A DNA stretch of 64,000 bases, taken from positions 1 to 64,000 of the forward strand of contig NZ_JAMDGZ010000052.1 in NCBI RefSeq assembly GCF_028656935.1, given 5' to 3'. How positions within the stretch are numbered: the first letter of the stretch is position 1; each line of letters starts with the position of its first letter. Below are positions 33,922-43,921 of this stretch, piece after piece. A model generated the notes under the pieces. The model was not told the DNA's origin. It saw only the letters and a list, made by a program, of their open reading frames with translations, and searched no databases. The stretch comes from Pseudomonas rubra. Its GTDB lineage: Bacteria > Pseudomonadota > Gammaproteobacteria > Pseudomonadales > Pseudomonadaceae. Position numbers and translations under genes: made by a program.

Positions 33922-34431
33922 TCAGTCCTCGGCCAGCAGCAGGCAATGGGTCAGTGCGCGCACGGCGTGCTTCTTCACCGTGTTCACCGCCAGGTTCTGG
34001 CGCCGGGCGATTTCCACATAGCTCAGGCCATCGAGCTGGGCCATCAGGAAGATCTCGCGGGTCTTGCGGCCCAGACCGTCGAGCATGGCGTCGATTTCCA
34101 TCAGGGCCTCGATCACCAGGGCACGGGTTTCCGGCGAGATGTCGAGTAGCTCGGGGCGTGCGGCGAGGGTTTCCAGGTAAGCCTGCTCCAACGCGCGGCG
34201 GCGGAACAGGTCGATCATCAGGCTACGCGCCACGGTGCTCAGGTACGCCCGCGGCTCACGCAGTTCAGGGGCCTTGCGCAGGGTCAGGACGCGGATGAAG
34301 GTGTCCTGGGCAAGGTCCGCGGCATGCTCGCGGCAACTCAGGCGTTTGCGCAGCCAGCCGCACAACCAGGGGTGATGCTCCTCATACAGCGTATGCACGG
34401 CGAGTTGCAGCGAAGGGTCAGCGCTGGACAT
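33922..34431 (-). CDS. ECF sigma factor, FecI-like (CSS-D)
   Basis: A 169-residue ECF sigma factor. Region 2 has REHAADLAQDTFIRVLTL and EPRAYLSTVARSLM; region 4 has LGRKTREIFLMAQLDGLSYV and ARRQNLAVNTVKKHAVRAL. ATG 34431 is close to a Fur-box-like palindrome upstream. It heads the CSS-D sigma-FecR-receptor unit. Confidence 0.9.
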   Translation of the reverse strand: MSSADPSLQLAVHTLYEEHHPWLCGWLRKRLSCREHAADLAQDTFIRVLTLRKAPELREPRAYLSTVARSLMIDLFRRRALEQAYLETLAARPELLDISPETRALVIEALMEIDAMLDGLGRKTREIFLMAQLDGLSYVEIARRQNLAVNTVKKHAVRALTHCLLLAED

Positions 34432-34458
34432 GGAGACGGCCTGGGGAAAGTTATCTGG

Positions 34459-34477
34459 TAATGAATCTCATTCATTA
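34459..34477. promoter_or_regulatory. Fur box upstream of the CSS-D sigma gene
   Basis: TAATGAATCTCATTCATTA is a perfect palindrome of 8-bp arms around CTC. It spans the stop codon of the MFS gene (34468-34470) and ends 28 bp before the sigma ATG. Confidence 0.65.
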
Positions 34478-35658
34478 TAGGTAGATCCAAATTTCCCAGG
34501 CAAGCCGGATTGCAGTTGTCGCGCTATCCACCAGGACAACGGCAAGGTCAATAGCAGGATTGCCGCCAGGCCCATCACTGCCGCCGTGATGCCCGCGCCA
34601 TCGCCTATTCGCCCGAACACCAGCGGTGCCAGCGCACCACCGCCAATGGTACCGGTGTAGAACAAGGCGAAGGCCCGATCACGCTTGCCCGCCCCCACCA
34701 GCTGCGGCACTACACCGTACAGCACCGACGAGGTGCCATTGAGCACCAGGCCCAACAGTGGCAACAGCGCCAGCATCGGCGTCAGCGGCAAAAACAGCAC
34801 CAACACGATCAGCAGCGCAGTCAGCGACTCGGTGAGCCAAACGGTTTTCATCGTGCCGATGCGTGCACCGAGGTAGCCACACAGCAGCTTGCCGAAGGCG
34901 CCACCAATGAACAGCAGCATCAACGCCAGGCCGATACCGGCAGAGCCTGTACCCTTGCCTTGCAGCAGGAACGGCAGAAAGGTGAGAAAACCCATGCGTA
35001 CCGCACTGTCGAGAGTGCCGGTCAGCAGCAAGGCGACCAGGCCGCTGCTGGAGTCGTTGCCACTGCCAGTGACTCTTTTTTGCGCTCGCGCCACCGACGA
35101 TGCTCGCGGCGCAATCAGCCACCAGAGCACGGCGGCAGCAGCCAGGCCAAGCAGGCCCAGTACAGTGACGCTGGTTTGCCAACTGGCCACCAGCAACAGC
35201 AAGCCGACACCGGCAGGCACCAGCATCTTGCCAATATCGCCAGCAAAGTTGTACTGCGCCAGCGCCTGCTTGACCCCACCGCCGGCCTCATGGCTATCGC
35301 TGACCAACGACGAGGCCAGCGGGTGCTGAGTACTGGCGCCCAGGCCGCCCAGCAACAGCGCGACCAGCAGTACACCCAGGCCACTGGCCTGCCCGGCAAC
35401 CAGGTAGGCCAGCCCGGCCAGGGCGGTACCGCCGACCAGCAGGCGCTCGCGCCCCCAGCGTTTCGCCGCACGGCTGGCCAGCAACTGCAGGCCGGCCATC
35501 ATCCCGGCATAGGCACCGCGCAGCAGGCCAACCTGGGTAAAGCTCAGGGCAAACTGCGCCTGCCACAGCGGCAGCAAGACATAGATGACATCGGTGAGGC
35601 CATCGTGCACGGCGTGGGCCAGGCTGGCGGCAAACAGTGAACGGCGGCGGATGTTCAT
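34468..35658 (-). CDS. MFS transporter, Fsr-like
   Basis: A 396-residue inner-membrane protein with about 12 hydrophobic segments. The start SLAHAVHDGLTDVIYVLLPL, then FTQVGLLRGAYAGMMAGLQL and GLGASTQHPLASSLVSD, resembles the fosmidomycin-resistance (Fsr) branch of the major facilitator superfamily. The substrate is unknown. It lies directly upstream of CSS-D on the same strand, and its stop codon is inside the CSS-D Fur box, so a siderophore or metal role is possible but not shown. Confidence 0.85.
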   Translation of the reverse strand: MNIRRRSLFAASLAHAVHDGLTDVIYVLLPLWQAQFALSFTQVGLLRGAYAGMMAGLQLLASRAAKRWGRERLLVGGTALAGLAYLVAGQASGLGVLLVALLLGGLGASTQHPLASSLVSDSHEAGGGVKQALAQYNFAGDIGKMLVPAGVGLLLLVASWQTSVTVLGLLGLAAAAVLWWLIAPRASSVARAQKRVTGSGNDSSSGLVALLLTGTLDSAVRMGFLTFLPFLLQGKGTGSAGIGLALMLLFIGGAFGKLLCGYLGARIGTMKTVWLTESLTALLIVLVLFLPLTPMLALLPLLGLVLNGTSSVLYGVVPQLVGAGKRDRAFALFYTGTIGGGALAPLVFGRIGDGAGITAAVMGLAAILLLTLPLSWWIARQLQSGLPGKFGSTYNE

Positions 35659-35749
35659 GCAATCAAGGCTCGGGCGGGAGGACCAGAGCCTTTATAGATT
35701 ACGGTTTTTGTGTATGACCAATACCGATTTCAGACCGATTGATACCTGA

Positions 35750-37654
35750 TCAGTACACCGCGCCCACCGGATAGACGAACGCATTGACGTCATAGAACGG
35801 CGTGCGCTCATAGAACCAATGCAGGCGAGCGCTGGGGCTGGCGGCGAAGGCCTTGTCGCTCTTGAGTTTCTTATCGAATTCGGCCTTGAGCTGCGGGCTT
35901 TCGGCGAGCATCTTGCGCGCCATCGGCTCCATCACGTATTCCTCAGGCTCCTCGGCTGCCACCAGGGTTGAGTTGAAAAAGCCCCAGGCCCAGAACGAGT
36001 CCGGGCTTTCGGGGTACAGCAGGTTGACTGCCAGCACACCCAACGGCTGGTCGGTATCGATCAGCACCGAGCCTGCTGGGAAGGTCTGCAAACGCTCCAG
36101 CGGTTTGGCCACACCGCTGACCAATAAGCGCCCTTCGTACCCCGGGATCTGGTTGCTTTGCGTGCGATCAGGCTCAAAGCCGCCCGCCACCTTGACCTCG
36201 TCCATGCGATACAGCGTCACCGCAATCGGCGTCGGCTTGTCGAGGGTGGTCATGCGGATGCCATGGGCCTTGAGCCGGGCAATCACCTCGCGCCACTGCC
36301 CCGGCACCACGTACTGGCGGGGCCGTTTGACCATAAGGTCCGGCTCGGTGTTACCAGTGACTGGCACATTGAGCTTTTTCGCGGTGTTGCTCCAGACAAT
36401 GGTCCTGGCGCCGGTGATTGGCGACTGCTCGTAGCGGTAATCACCGACAGTAAATGCCGTGGCCTGTGCCTTGCCCGGTTTCCAGGTCAGGGTCACCTGC
36501 TCCTGGGCTTCAAGGCGCTCGCGGTCCTGACGGATGGCTTCGTTGAGCGACAGCGCCTGATCGCCGATCACCTGGAACATGCTCTTGAGCATCACGTAAT
36601 TGCCCAGCACCTGGGTCTGGTACGGGTGCAAGGCGTGTTGCTCGATCAGGATCGAGGGTACATTGCGGATGTCGCCGTACTGGTTGGAAAAACGCGCCAA
36701 GTCAGTGCGGTATGGGTAGTAACCCTGGCTGGGGTCCTGGTTGCTGTTGAGGCTGATGCACTCGTGCACTACATGACCGTCGGCTTCCAGCGCCTGGTAC
36801 ACCGGCGCGCGCATGACCTTGTCCATCCAGGCGCTGCTGGCCGGCGACCAGCCATTGCCGTTATGGCAATAGGAGCTGTCGTAGGGGTACATGGCGCCGT
36901 CGGTGGAATGGGTGTCGGCAAAGAAACTCAGGTCATAGGTGTTGAACACCCAGGCAACATTGCGGATCTCGGCACTGTCGAGTTTGGTGAAATCACGGTT
37001 GAGGTTGTAGTTCAGGCCATTGACCCGCCAGCCGGTTTCATCCGGGCCATTCTGGTTGATCCGCCCGTAGGCGCTGCGGCGCAGGTCGCCGTCGACATTA
37101 ACGGTGGGAATGAACAGGATGTTGACCTTCTGCAGCAAGGCGGCTAGCGGTTTGTCACCGCTGGTCATGTCACGCAAGAGCATGAACATCGCGTCCTTGC
37201 CATTGGCCTCACCCGGGTGGATTTCAGCCTCGACGAATATCGTCGGTTTGCCCGACTCGTTGAGCCCGGCGGGCGATTTGTCGACCTCAAGGGAAGCGAT
37301 CGCCATCAACATCGGGTGACCTTCGGCACTTTTTTCCGGCAGGTCATTGAGCACGATACTACCCCCGGAGGCAGCGGCCAGGCGGGTCATGTAGGCGCGG
37401 GTTTCGTCGTAGTTGCTGGTCTGGCGGAATGCGCTGGCCTCAGCCTGGGTGATCAGCGGGTTGTCCGGTTTGGCAAGGTAGCGGATGCTGGTCAGGGTCT
37501 GGGCAAACATCGGCGGCAAAATGCGCTGCTTGGCAGCCGGCAGGTAACCACTATCGTCGATATAGGACGGTGCGCTGGGCAACGCCGCCAAGGATGGCAG
37601 GGCAGCGCCCAGCAACAGCGCGACAACGAGGGGCTGCAAAAGCGGGTGTTTCAT
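35750..37654 (-). CDS. Secreted M14-family zinc carboxypeptidase-like protein
   Basis: A 634-residue exported protein with a signal peptide to about residue 24. The M14 domain covers about 75-380: zinc ligands His146 and Glu149 in VEAEIHPGEANGKD, and His249 in FADTHSTDG, plus NLNRDFTK for substrate binding. A C-terminal region of some 250 residues without known motif follows. M14 enzymes remove C-terminal residues from peptides; this one should act in the periplasm or outside the cell. It stands alone, with 91 bp to the MFS gene. Confidence 0.88.
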   Translation of the reverse strand: MKHPLLQPLVVALLLGAALPSLAALPSAPSYIDDSGYLPAAKQRILPPMFAQTLTSIRYLAKPDNPLITQAEASAFRQTSNYDETRAYMTRLAAASGGSIVLNDLPEKSAEGHPMLMAIASLEVDKSPAGLNESGKPTIFVEAEIHPGEANGKDAMFMLLRDMTSGDKPLAALLQKVNILFIPTVNVDGDLRRSAYGRINQNGPDETGWRVNGLNYNLNRDFTKLDSAEIRNVAWVFNTYDLSFFADTHSTDGAMYPYDSSYCHNGNGWSPASSAWMDKVMRAPVYQALEADGHVVHECISLNSNQDPSQGYYPYRTDLARFSNQYGDIRNVPSILIEQHALHPYQTQVLGNYVMLKSMFQVIGDQALSLNEAIRQDRERLEAQEQVTLTWKPGKAQATAFTVGDYRYEQSPITGARTIVWSNTAKKLNVPVTGNTEPDLMVKRPRQYVVPGQWREVIARLKAHGIRMTTLDKPTPIAVTLYRMDEVKVAGGFEPDRTQSNQIPGYEGRLLVSGVAKPLERLQTFPAGSVLIDTDQPLGVLAVNLLYPESPDSFWAWGFFNSTLVAAEEPEEYVMEPMARKMLAESPQLKAEFDKKLKSDKAFAASPSARLHWFYERTPFYDVNAFVYPVGAVY

Positions 37655-37760
37655 GATCGATCCCTGTCATGAGAAGCAGGTGCTCACCTTAAACCACAAT
37701 GTGTAACCAGACGAGAGCCAGGCCGAGGTGTGGCTGGGGGGGGCAGTATGGCGCTGGAAC

Positions 37761-38249
37761 TCAAGCGAAAACCACGCTGTACTCATGGGCACGGTGCAGG
37801 GAAATCCCGTCGGCTTGCTCCACCGCCAACGGGTGGCTGCTGGCGCTTAGCGTCACGCTGGGCCGCGAGGTCGGGCCGCTGAGTTGCAGTTGACCTTCGA
37901 GCCCCAGGGTCTGTGGCAGGTTGGGGATGCTGTTGGCCAGGCTCACGGCAAAGGGCGGCTCGCCCGCCTGGTGCTCATCACGCCACAGTTCGCAGACGCG
38001 CTCGAAATCCCGCGCCTGCAGTTCGACCCAGATGCCGATGCAGTAGTTGTCGTTTTGCTGCGCCACAGCCAGTGGCAGCAATGCCCGCAGGAAAAACCGT
38101 TCGCCGGCGATCACGCACCAGTCGTTGTTGTGCCTGGCGTTGTGTTCGCGTTCCTCGGGGCTTAACGCGAACAACGCATCGGGTCGCCGAAACGCCAGTT
38201 CCCCTGGGTCATGCGCATGGTCCGCGCCGCACTGACTGCACGTGTTCAA
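37761..38249 (-). CDS. DUF2199 family protein
   Basis: A 162-residue cytoplasmic protein of the DUF2199 type. It starts with a CxxC pair (TCSQCGADHAHDP), then LSPEEREHNARHNNDWCVI and a central FFLRALLPLAV / GIWVELQ pattern. Function unknown. The first codon is probably TTG at 38249, since GGAGG lies 5 bp before it; the ORF can be read from another TTG at 38264. Single gene. Confidence 0.75.
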   Translation of the reverse strand: MNTCSQCGADHAHDPGELAFRRPDALFALSPEEREHNARHNNDWCVIAGERFFLRALLPLAVAQQNDNYCIGIWVELQARDFERVCELWRDEHQAGEPPFAVSLANSIPNLPQTLGLEGQLQLSGPTSRPSVTLSASSHPLAVEQADGISLHRAHEYSVVFA

Positions 38250-38433
38250 AGCTGCCTCCTGCAATAGATCGAGTCGTTTGGGATGGCGACTCTATCAGGC
38301 TCGCAGGGCAAAGTTGAGCTGCGGCTGATTGCCCCAACCGTCTAACCGCGGTTTTTCTGGTCTATGGTTAAGGGTTCAGCCCTTGCAACCCACCTGCGCA
38401 GGACGCTCAGGTGCTTACTCAAAGGAATGCCTC

Positions 38434-39183
38434 ATGGACGAGAAACCGCTGCTGCACAAATGCCTCGGACTACTCTACAGCCTGTTCTGCTATGTCTTTT
38501 CGATGCTGGTGCTGGTGTATTTCGTCGGTTTTATCGGGCCGCCACAGGTGCCCAAGGACATCAACTCGGGGCCGACGACTACCTGGTATTTTGCCGCTTT
38601 GATTGACGTAGCACTGATCAGCCTGTTCGCCCTGCAACACAGCGGCATGGCCCGCAAAGGCTTCAAATCATTCTGGTTGCAATGGGTGGCAGCGCCTATC
38701 GAAAGGGCCACCTATGTACTGTTCAGCAGCCTGGCGCTGAGCCTGATGTTCCTGCTCTGGCAACCGATCGCGCTGACGTTGTGGGATATCCAGGCGCCTG
38801 TGGCTCGCGGACTGATCAATGGCCTCTACTGGCTCGGCTGGATCATCGTCTTGCTGGCCACCTTCCTGCTCAGCCACTTCGAACTGTTCGGCCTCAAGCA
38901 GGCCCTGGATGCTTTTCGCCCGCACGGGAGCGAAGCGTTCACCTTCAAGACGCCGTGGTTGTACAAACTGGTGCGTCACCCCCTATACCTGGGTTTTCTC
39001 ATGACCTTCTGGGCGACCCCGCACATGACGGTCGGGCATTTGCTGTTTGCCGGAGTGAGTACCGTGTACATCCTGATTGGCACGCTGCTGGAGGAAAAAG
39101 ATCTGCAGCAGCTGTTTGGCGAGCAATATCGACAGTACCAGCGCCGGGTAGGAATGTTGTTGCCGTTTCTGCGGCGCAGGTAG
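38434..39183 (+). CDS. Membrane methyltransferase, MddA/NnrU-like
   Basis: A 249-residue integral membrane protein with five to six hydrophobic segments and the isoprenylcysteine-methyltransferase-like core: ALQHSGMARKGFK, then LYKLVRHPLYLGFLMTFWAT, and a C-terminal GTLLEEKDLQQLFGEQYRQY. The RHPxYxG and EEKDL motifs bind S-adenosylmethionine in this fold. Length and pattern fit MddA, the methanethiol S-methyltransferase that makes dimethyl sulfide, but other NnrU-type proteins look alike. ATG 38434 has AAAGGA. A terminator follows. Confidence 0.78.
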   Translation: MDEKPLLHKCLGLLYSLFCYVFSMLVLVYFVGFIGPPQVPKDINSGPTTTWYFAALIDVALISLFALQHSGMARKGFKSFWLQWVAAPIERATYVLFSSLALSLMFLLWQPIALTLWDIQAPVARGLINGLYWLGWIIVLLATFLLSHFELFGLKQALDAFRPHGSEAFTFKTPWLYKLVRHPLYLGFLMTFWATPHMTVGHLLFAGVSTVYILIGTLLEEKDLQQLFGEQYRQYQRRVGMLLPFLRRR

Positions 39184-39187
39184 ATTG

Positions 39188-39216
39188 ATCGCGGGGCAAG
39201 CCCCGCGATGCTTTTT
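39188..39216 (+). terminator. Rho-independent terminator
   Basis: ATCGCGGGG and CCCCGCGAT form a 9-bp stem with a CAAG loop, followed by GC and five T. It ends the methyltransferase transcript and, from the other side, lies just after the ureG stop. The stem is built from a REP core. Confidence 0.85.
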
Positions 39217-39218
39217 GG

Positions 39219-39842
39219 TTACACCGACGCCTTCAACATGCCGCGCTCGACAATAAAATCGATCACCCGCTGCAACCCCTGCCCGGTCTTGAGGTTGGTA
39301 AAGGTCCAGGGCCGCTCCGGACGCATGCGCTGGGTGTCCTTTTCCATCACCTCCAGCGAAGCCCCCACGTAAGGCGCAAGGTCGATCTTGTTGATTACCA
39401 GAAAGTCCGACTTGGTGATCCCCGGCCCGCCCTTGCGCGGGATCTTCTCACCTTCGGCAACATCGATCACGTAGACGGTCAGGTCCGCCAACTCCGGGCT
39501 GAAGGTGGCGCTCAGGTTGTCGCCGCCGCTCTCGACGAAGATCACTTCCAGGTTGCCGAACTTGCGCGCCAATTCTTCCACCGCCGCCAGGTTCATCGAC
39601 GCATCTTCGCGGATCGCAGTGTGCGGACAACCGCCGGTTTCCACGCCGACGATGCGTTCGGCGGCCAGGGCGCCGGCTTCGGTGAGGATACGCTGGTCTT
39701 CCTTGGTGTAGATGTCGTTGGTCACCACGGCGATTTCATACTGGTCGCGCATGGCCTTGCACAGGGCTTCAAGCAGCGCGGTCTTGCCGGAACCGACCGG
39801 GCCGCCGACACCAACGCGCAGGGGTTGCTGATAACTTTGCAT
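39219..39842 (-). CDS. ureG: Urease accessory GTPase UreG
   Basis: A 207-residue SIMIBI GTPase that supplies energy for nickel insertion into urease together with UreD/UreF and UreE. The P-loop GPVGSGKT (residues 14-21), the CPH metal motif in ETGGCPHTAIREDASMN, and NKIDLAPYVG for guanine binding are present. Last gene of the operon, 10 bp after ureF. Confidence 0.97.
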   Translation of the reverse strand: MQSYQQPLRVGVGGPVGSGKTALLEALCKAMRDQYEIAVVTNDIYTKEDQRILTEAGALAAERIVGVETGGCPHTAIREDASMNLAAVEELARKFGNLEVIFVESGGDNLSATFSPELADLTVYVIDVAEGEKIPRKGGPGITKSDFLVINKIDLAPYVGASLEVMEKDTQRMRPERPWTFTNLKTGQGLQRVIDFIVERGMLKASV

Positions 39843-39851
39843 AGGGCTTCC

Positions 39852-40526
39852 TCAAGATCGGAACAATCGGGTGTATTGGGTTTCGTGGCATGCCGAGGCG
39901 ATGGCGAGCAATGGCAGGCCGCCGCCGAGCTGGTCATCTCCAAGGGTCAGGGCCGCTGCCAGGACATCGGGCAAGGCTTCGCTCAGGTCACGCAGCAGGG
40001 TCTGCGCCGCTTGCTGGCCGAACGGCACCAGCTTGACCCCGGCCATCACCGCGCCCTCAAGCCAGGCATAGCCGTGAGCGAGGGCCAGGTCAGGCAAGCG
40101 GATATCCCAGTGCACGGCCAACCAGGCCATGCCGCTGAGCTGGGTAAGCTCAAGCGAGGCACGCCACTCGGGCGCCTGGCCCAGTTGCCAGCCGTCAAGC
40201 AGGCGAGTCAGGGCCATGCCGCGCTGGCGCTCTTCCAGGCGCAGTTCGGCGGTTTCGCGGTTGGCCAGCAAGAAAAGGCTCCAGCGCGCAAACGCTTCGG
40301 CGTCACCCTCCAGGCACGCCTGATACAGCCGCGCCAACAACGGCCAGTCGAGGTGGCCCAGGGTGTCCTCGATCTGCTGGCGCTGCCAGGCGCGAAAACC
40401 TTCGGCGCCTTGCACCCAACCGGCCTCCACCGCCCACTCCAGGCCTTGCGAGTAGGTAAAACCACCCACCGGCAGGCTAGGGCTGGCCAGTTGCAGCAGG
40501 CGCAGCAGCTTCAGTTCGTTGCTCAT
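39852..40526 (-). CDS. ureF: Urease accessory protein UreF
   Basis: A 224-residue all-helical UreF: LRLLQLASPSLPVGGFTYSQ at the start and GFTYSQGLEWAVE are hallmark sequences, and the C-terminus ends near SRLFRS-type residues (YTRLFRS). It bridges UreD and UreG on the apo-urease. Its ATG shares a base with the ureJ stop (TGATG), so translation is coupled. Confidence 0.96.
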   Translation of the reverse strand: MSNELKLLRLLQLASPSLPVGGFTYSQGLEWAVEAGWVQGAEGFRAWQRQQIEDTLGHLDWPLLARLYQACLEGDAEAFARWSLFLLANRETAELRLEERQRGMALTRLLDGWQLGQAPEWRASLELTQLSGMAWLAVHWDIRLPDLALAHGYAWLEGAVMAGVKLVPFGQQAAQTLLRDLSEALPDVLAAALTLGDDQLGGGLPLLAIASACHETQYTRLFRS

Positions 40527-41071
40527 CAGCCCGCCAGCACGAAGGCGGCACCGGCCAGCAGGCCGCCACCGAAGGCTTTCTGCAGCCCTTTATGGCGACG
40601 CAACAGGCAACCGCCAGCAAAGCCTGCCAGCAACAGCAGGCCACTGACGCTGACAAAGCCTGCGCTGAACACCCAGAACGCGCCCGGACTGGCTTCAATA
40701 CCGTGGGCCCACCCGTGGAACAGGGCGAACAGTGGCATGGCCAGGGCCAACGCTACTTGGCGGTTGGGCAACAGCAGCGCGGCGGCGGCCACCAGCAGCG
40801 AGCCGATGATCATTGCTTCCATGCCGATCACGCCGCCGAACAGGTGGCCCATCAGCGCCCCGCCGAACATCGCGCCCAGGGTCAGCAACGGCAGCGCCAG
40901 GCTACGCCCGGTCAGGGCGGCGAGTACGCCGGTGCCGAGCAACATCAGCAAGTGATCAAGGCCCGTCAGCGGGTGCAACAAGCCATCCTGCAGCGGGTTG
41001 GCGTCATGGCCTGGGTGGGCAAAGGCCGGCACGGCAATCAGCAGCAACGCAAGGGTCATGAGTTTTTTCAT
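40526..41071 (-). CDS. ureJ: HupE/UreJ-family nickel transporter
   Basis: A 181-residue membrane protein. It has an N-terminal signal followed by HPGHD, the family motif HPLTGLDHLLMLLGTGVLA, and about six membrane segments including FALFHGWAHGIE. HupE/UreJ proteins are thought to bring nickel into the cell for urease or hydrogenase. It sits between ureE and ureF inside the operon. Confidence 0.9.
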   Translation of the reverse strand: MKKLMTLALLLIAVPAFAHPGHDANPLQDGLLHPLTGLDHLLMLLGTGVLAALTGRSLALPLLTLGAMFGGALMGHLFGGVIGMEAMIIGSLLVAAAALLLPNRQVALALAMPLFALFHGWAHGIEASPGAFWVFSAGFVSVSGLLLLAGFAGGCLLRRHKGLQKAFGGGLLAGAAFVLAG

Positions 41072-41093
41072 CGAGCAATCTCCTTATCAACAA

Positions 41094-41573
41094 TCAGTGG
41101 TGTGCAACGCGAACGAACAGGTGGTCACTGTGGGCATGGCTGTGCGGGGCACTCTGGTAGGCGCCGGCCTCAGGCTCAAACGGCGCCTTTTCAAGCATCA
41201 CCTCAAGGCCCAGGCCGCGGACCATCTCATCCAGCACAGGGTCGTGCTGATAGCGCAGCAAGCCGGCCTCGACCTGCAGCGGGACATGGCGGTTGCCCAG
41301 GTGATAGGCGGCGCGGGTCAATAGCAGCGGGTCGACGCAGCGCACACTGGACACCTGCTCGGCTGCCGCCAGTACGCGAATCACCTCACCGCCCTGCTCC
41401 TCGCCGAGCAATTCGCCACCGCGCAGCAACTGGCCGCGTTCGAGCATCAGGCCGGCCTCGCGGCCATCGTCGAGGGTGACGCGCACGCGGCTCTTGATCC
41501 GTGTGTCGATGGTGAGGGTGACAGTGCCGCTTACCGTAGAGGCATCGCTCAGGCGACGGGTCAACAGAATCAT
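41094..41573 (-). CDS. ureE: Urease nickel chaperone UreE
   Basis: A 159-residue UreE. The N-terminal peptide-binding domain has LTIDTRIKSRVRVTLDDGRE; the metal-binding domain has AAYHLGNRHVPLQVE and the catalytic-type LRYQHDPVLDEM; the tail is His-rich (HSHAHSDHLFVRVAHH), suited to nickel storage. It starts 10 bp after ureC. Confidence 0.95.
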   Translation of the reverse strand: MILLTRRLSDASTVSGTVTLTIDTRIKSRVRVTLDDGREAGLMLERGQLLRGGELLGEEQGGEVIRVLAAAEQVSSVRCVDPLLLTRAAYHLGNRHVPLQVEAGLLRYQHDPVLDEMVRGLGLEVMLEKAPFEPEAGAYQSAPHSHAHSDHLFVRVAHH

Positions 41574-41582
41574 GCTCGCTCC

Positions 41583-43282
<1,700 letters not shown>

Positions 43283-43286
<4 letters not shown>

Positions 43287-43600
43287 GCCTGCGCCTCCAG
43301 CGGGCCCATCACCTTGGCCTGAAAGCCATAGACCTCACGCTTGCCGCGGTAGGGCACCAGGTTAACGGTGCGCGCCTGGCCCGGCTCGAAACGCACCGCG
43401 GTGCCGGCGGCGATGTCCAGGCGAAAGCCACGGGTCGGCTCACGTTCGAACACCAGGGCGGTGTTCACTTCATAGAAGTGATAGTGCGAGCCGACCTGCA
43501 CCGGCCGGTCGCCGTGGTTGGCAACGGTGACGCTGATCCGCTCAAGGCCTGCATTGAGTTCGATGTCGCCGTCGGCGACCTGTATTTCTCCGGGAATCAT
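43283..43600 (-). CDS. ureB: Urease beta subunit UreB
   Basis: A 105-residue beta subunit, with MIPGEIQVADGDIELNAG and VGSHYHFYEVNTALVFER, the usual family sequences. AGGAG precedes the ATG. Separate from ureA, as in other pseudomonads, rather than fused as in Helicobacter. Confidence 0.98.
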
Positions 43601-43609
43601 CCTGCGCTC

Positions 43610-43912
43610 CTAGACGATCGGCTCATGGACGGTGACCAGCTTGGTGCCGTCGGGAAAGGTCGCTTCCACCTGCACATCAGGGATCATTTCACTGACCCCT
43701 GGCATCACCTGGTCACGACGCAGCACCTCGCGGCCCAGGCTCATCAGTTCGGCCACGGTGCGCCCGTCACGTGCGCCTTCCATTACCGTGGCGCTGATCA
43801 GCGCCACCGCCTCCGGGTAGTTGAGCGTAAGACCTCGGGCCAGGCGCCGCTCGGCCAGCAGCGCGGCGGTGAACAGCAGCAATTTGTCTTTCTCTCGTGG
43901 GGTCAGCTCCAT
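43610..43912 (-). CDS. ureA: Urease gamma subunit UreA
   Basis: A 100-residue gamma subunit starting MELTPREKDKLLLFTAALLA, with LNYPEAVALISATVMEGARD and VQVEATFPDGTKLVTVHEPI. Full length for the family. It starts 9 bp after ureD. Confidence 0.98.
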   Translation of the reverse strand: MELTPREKDKLLLFTAALLAERRLARGLTLNYPEAVALISATVMEGARDGRTVAELMSLGREVLRRDQVMPGVSEMIPDVQVEATFPDGTKLVTVHEPIV

Positions 43913-43921
43913 GGTCTTCTC

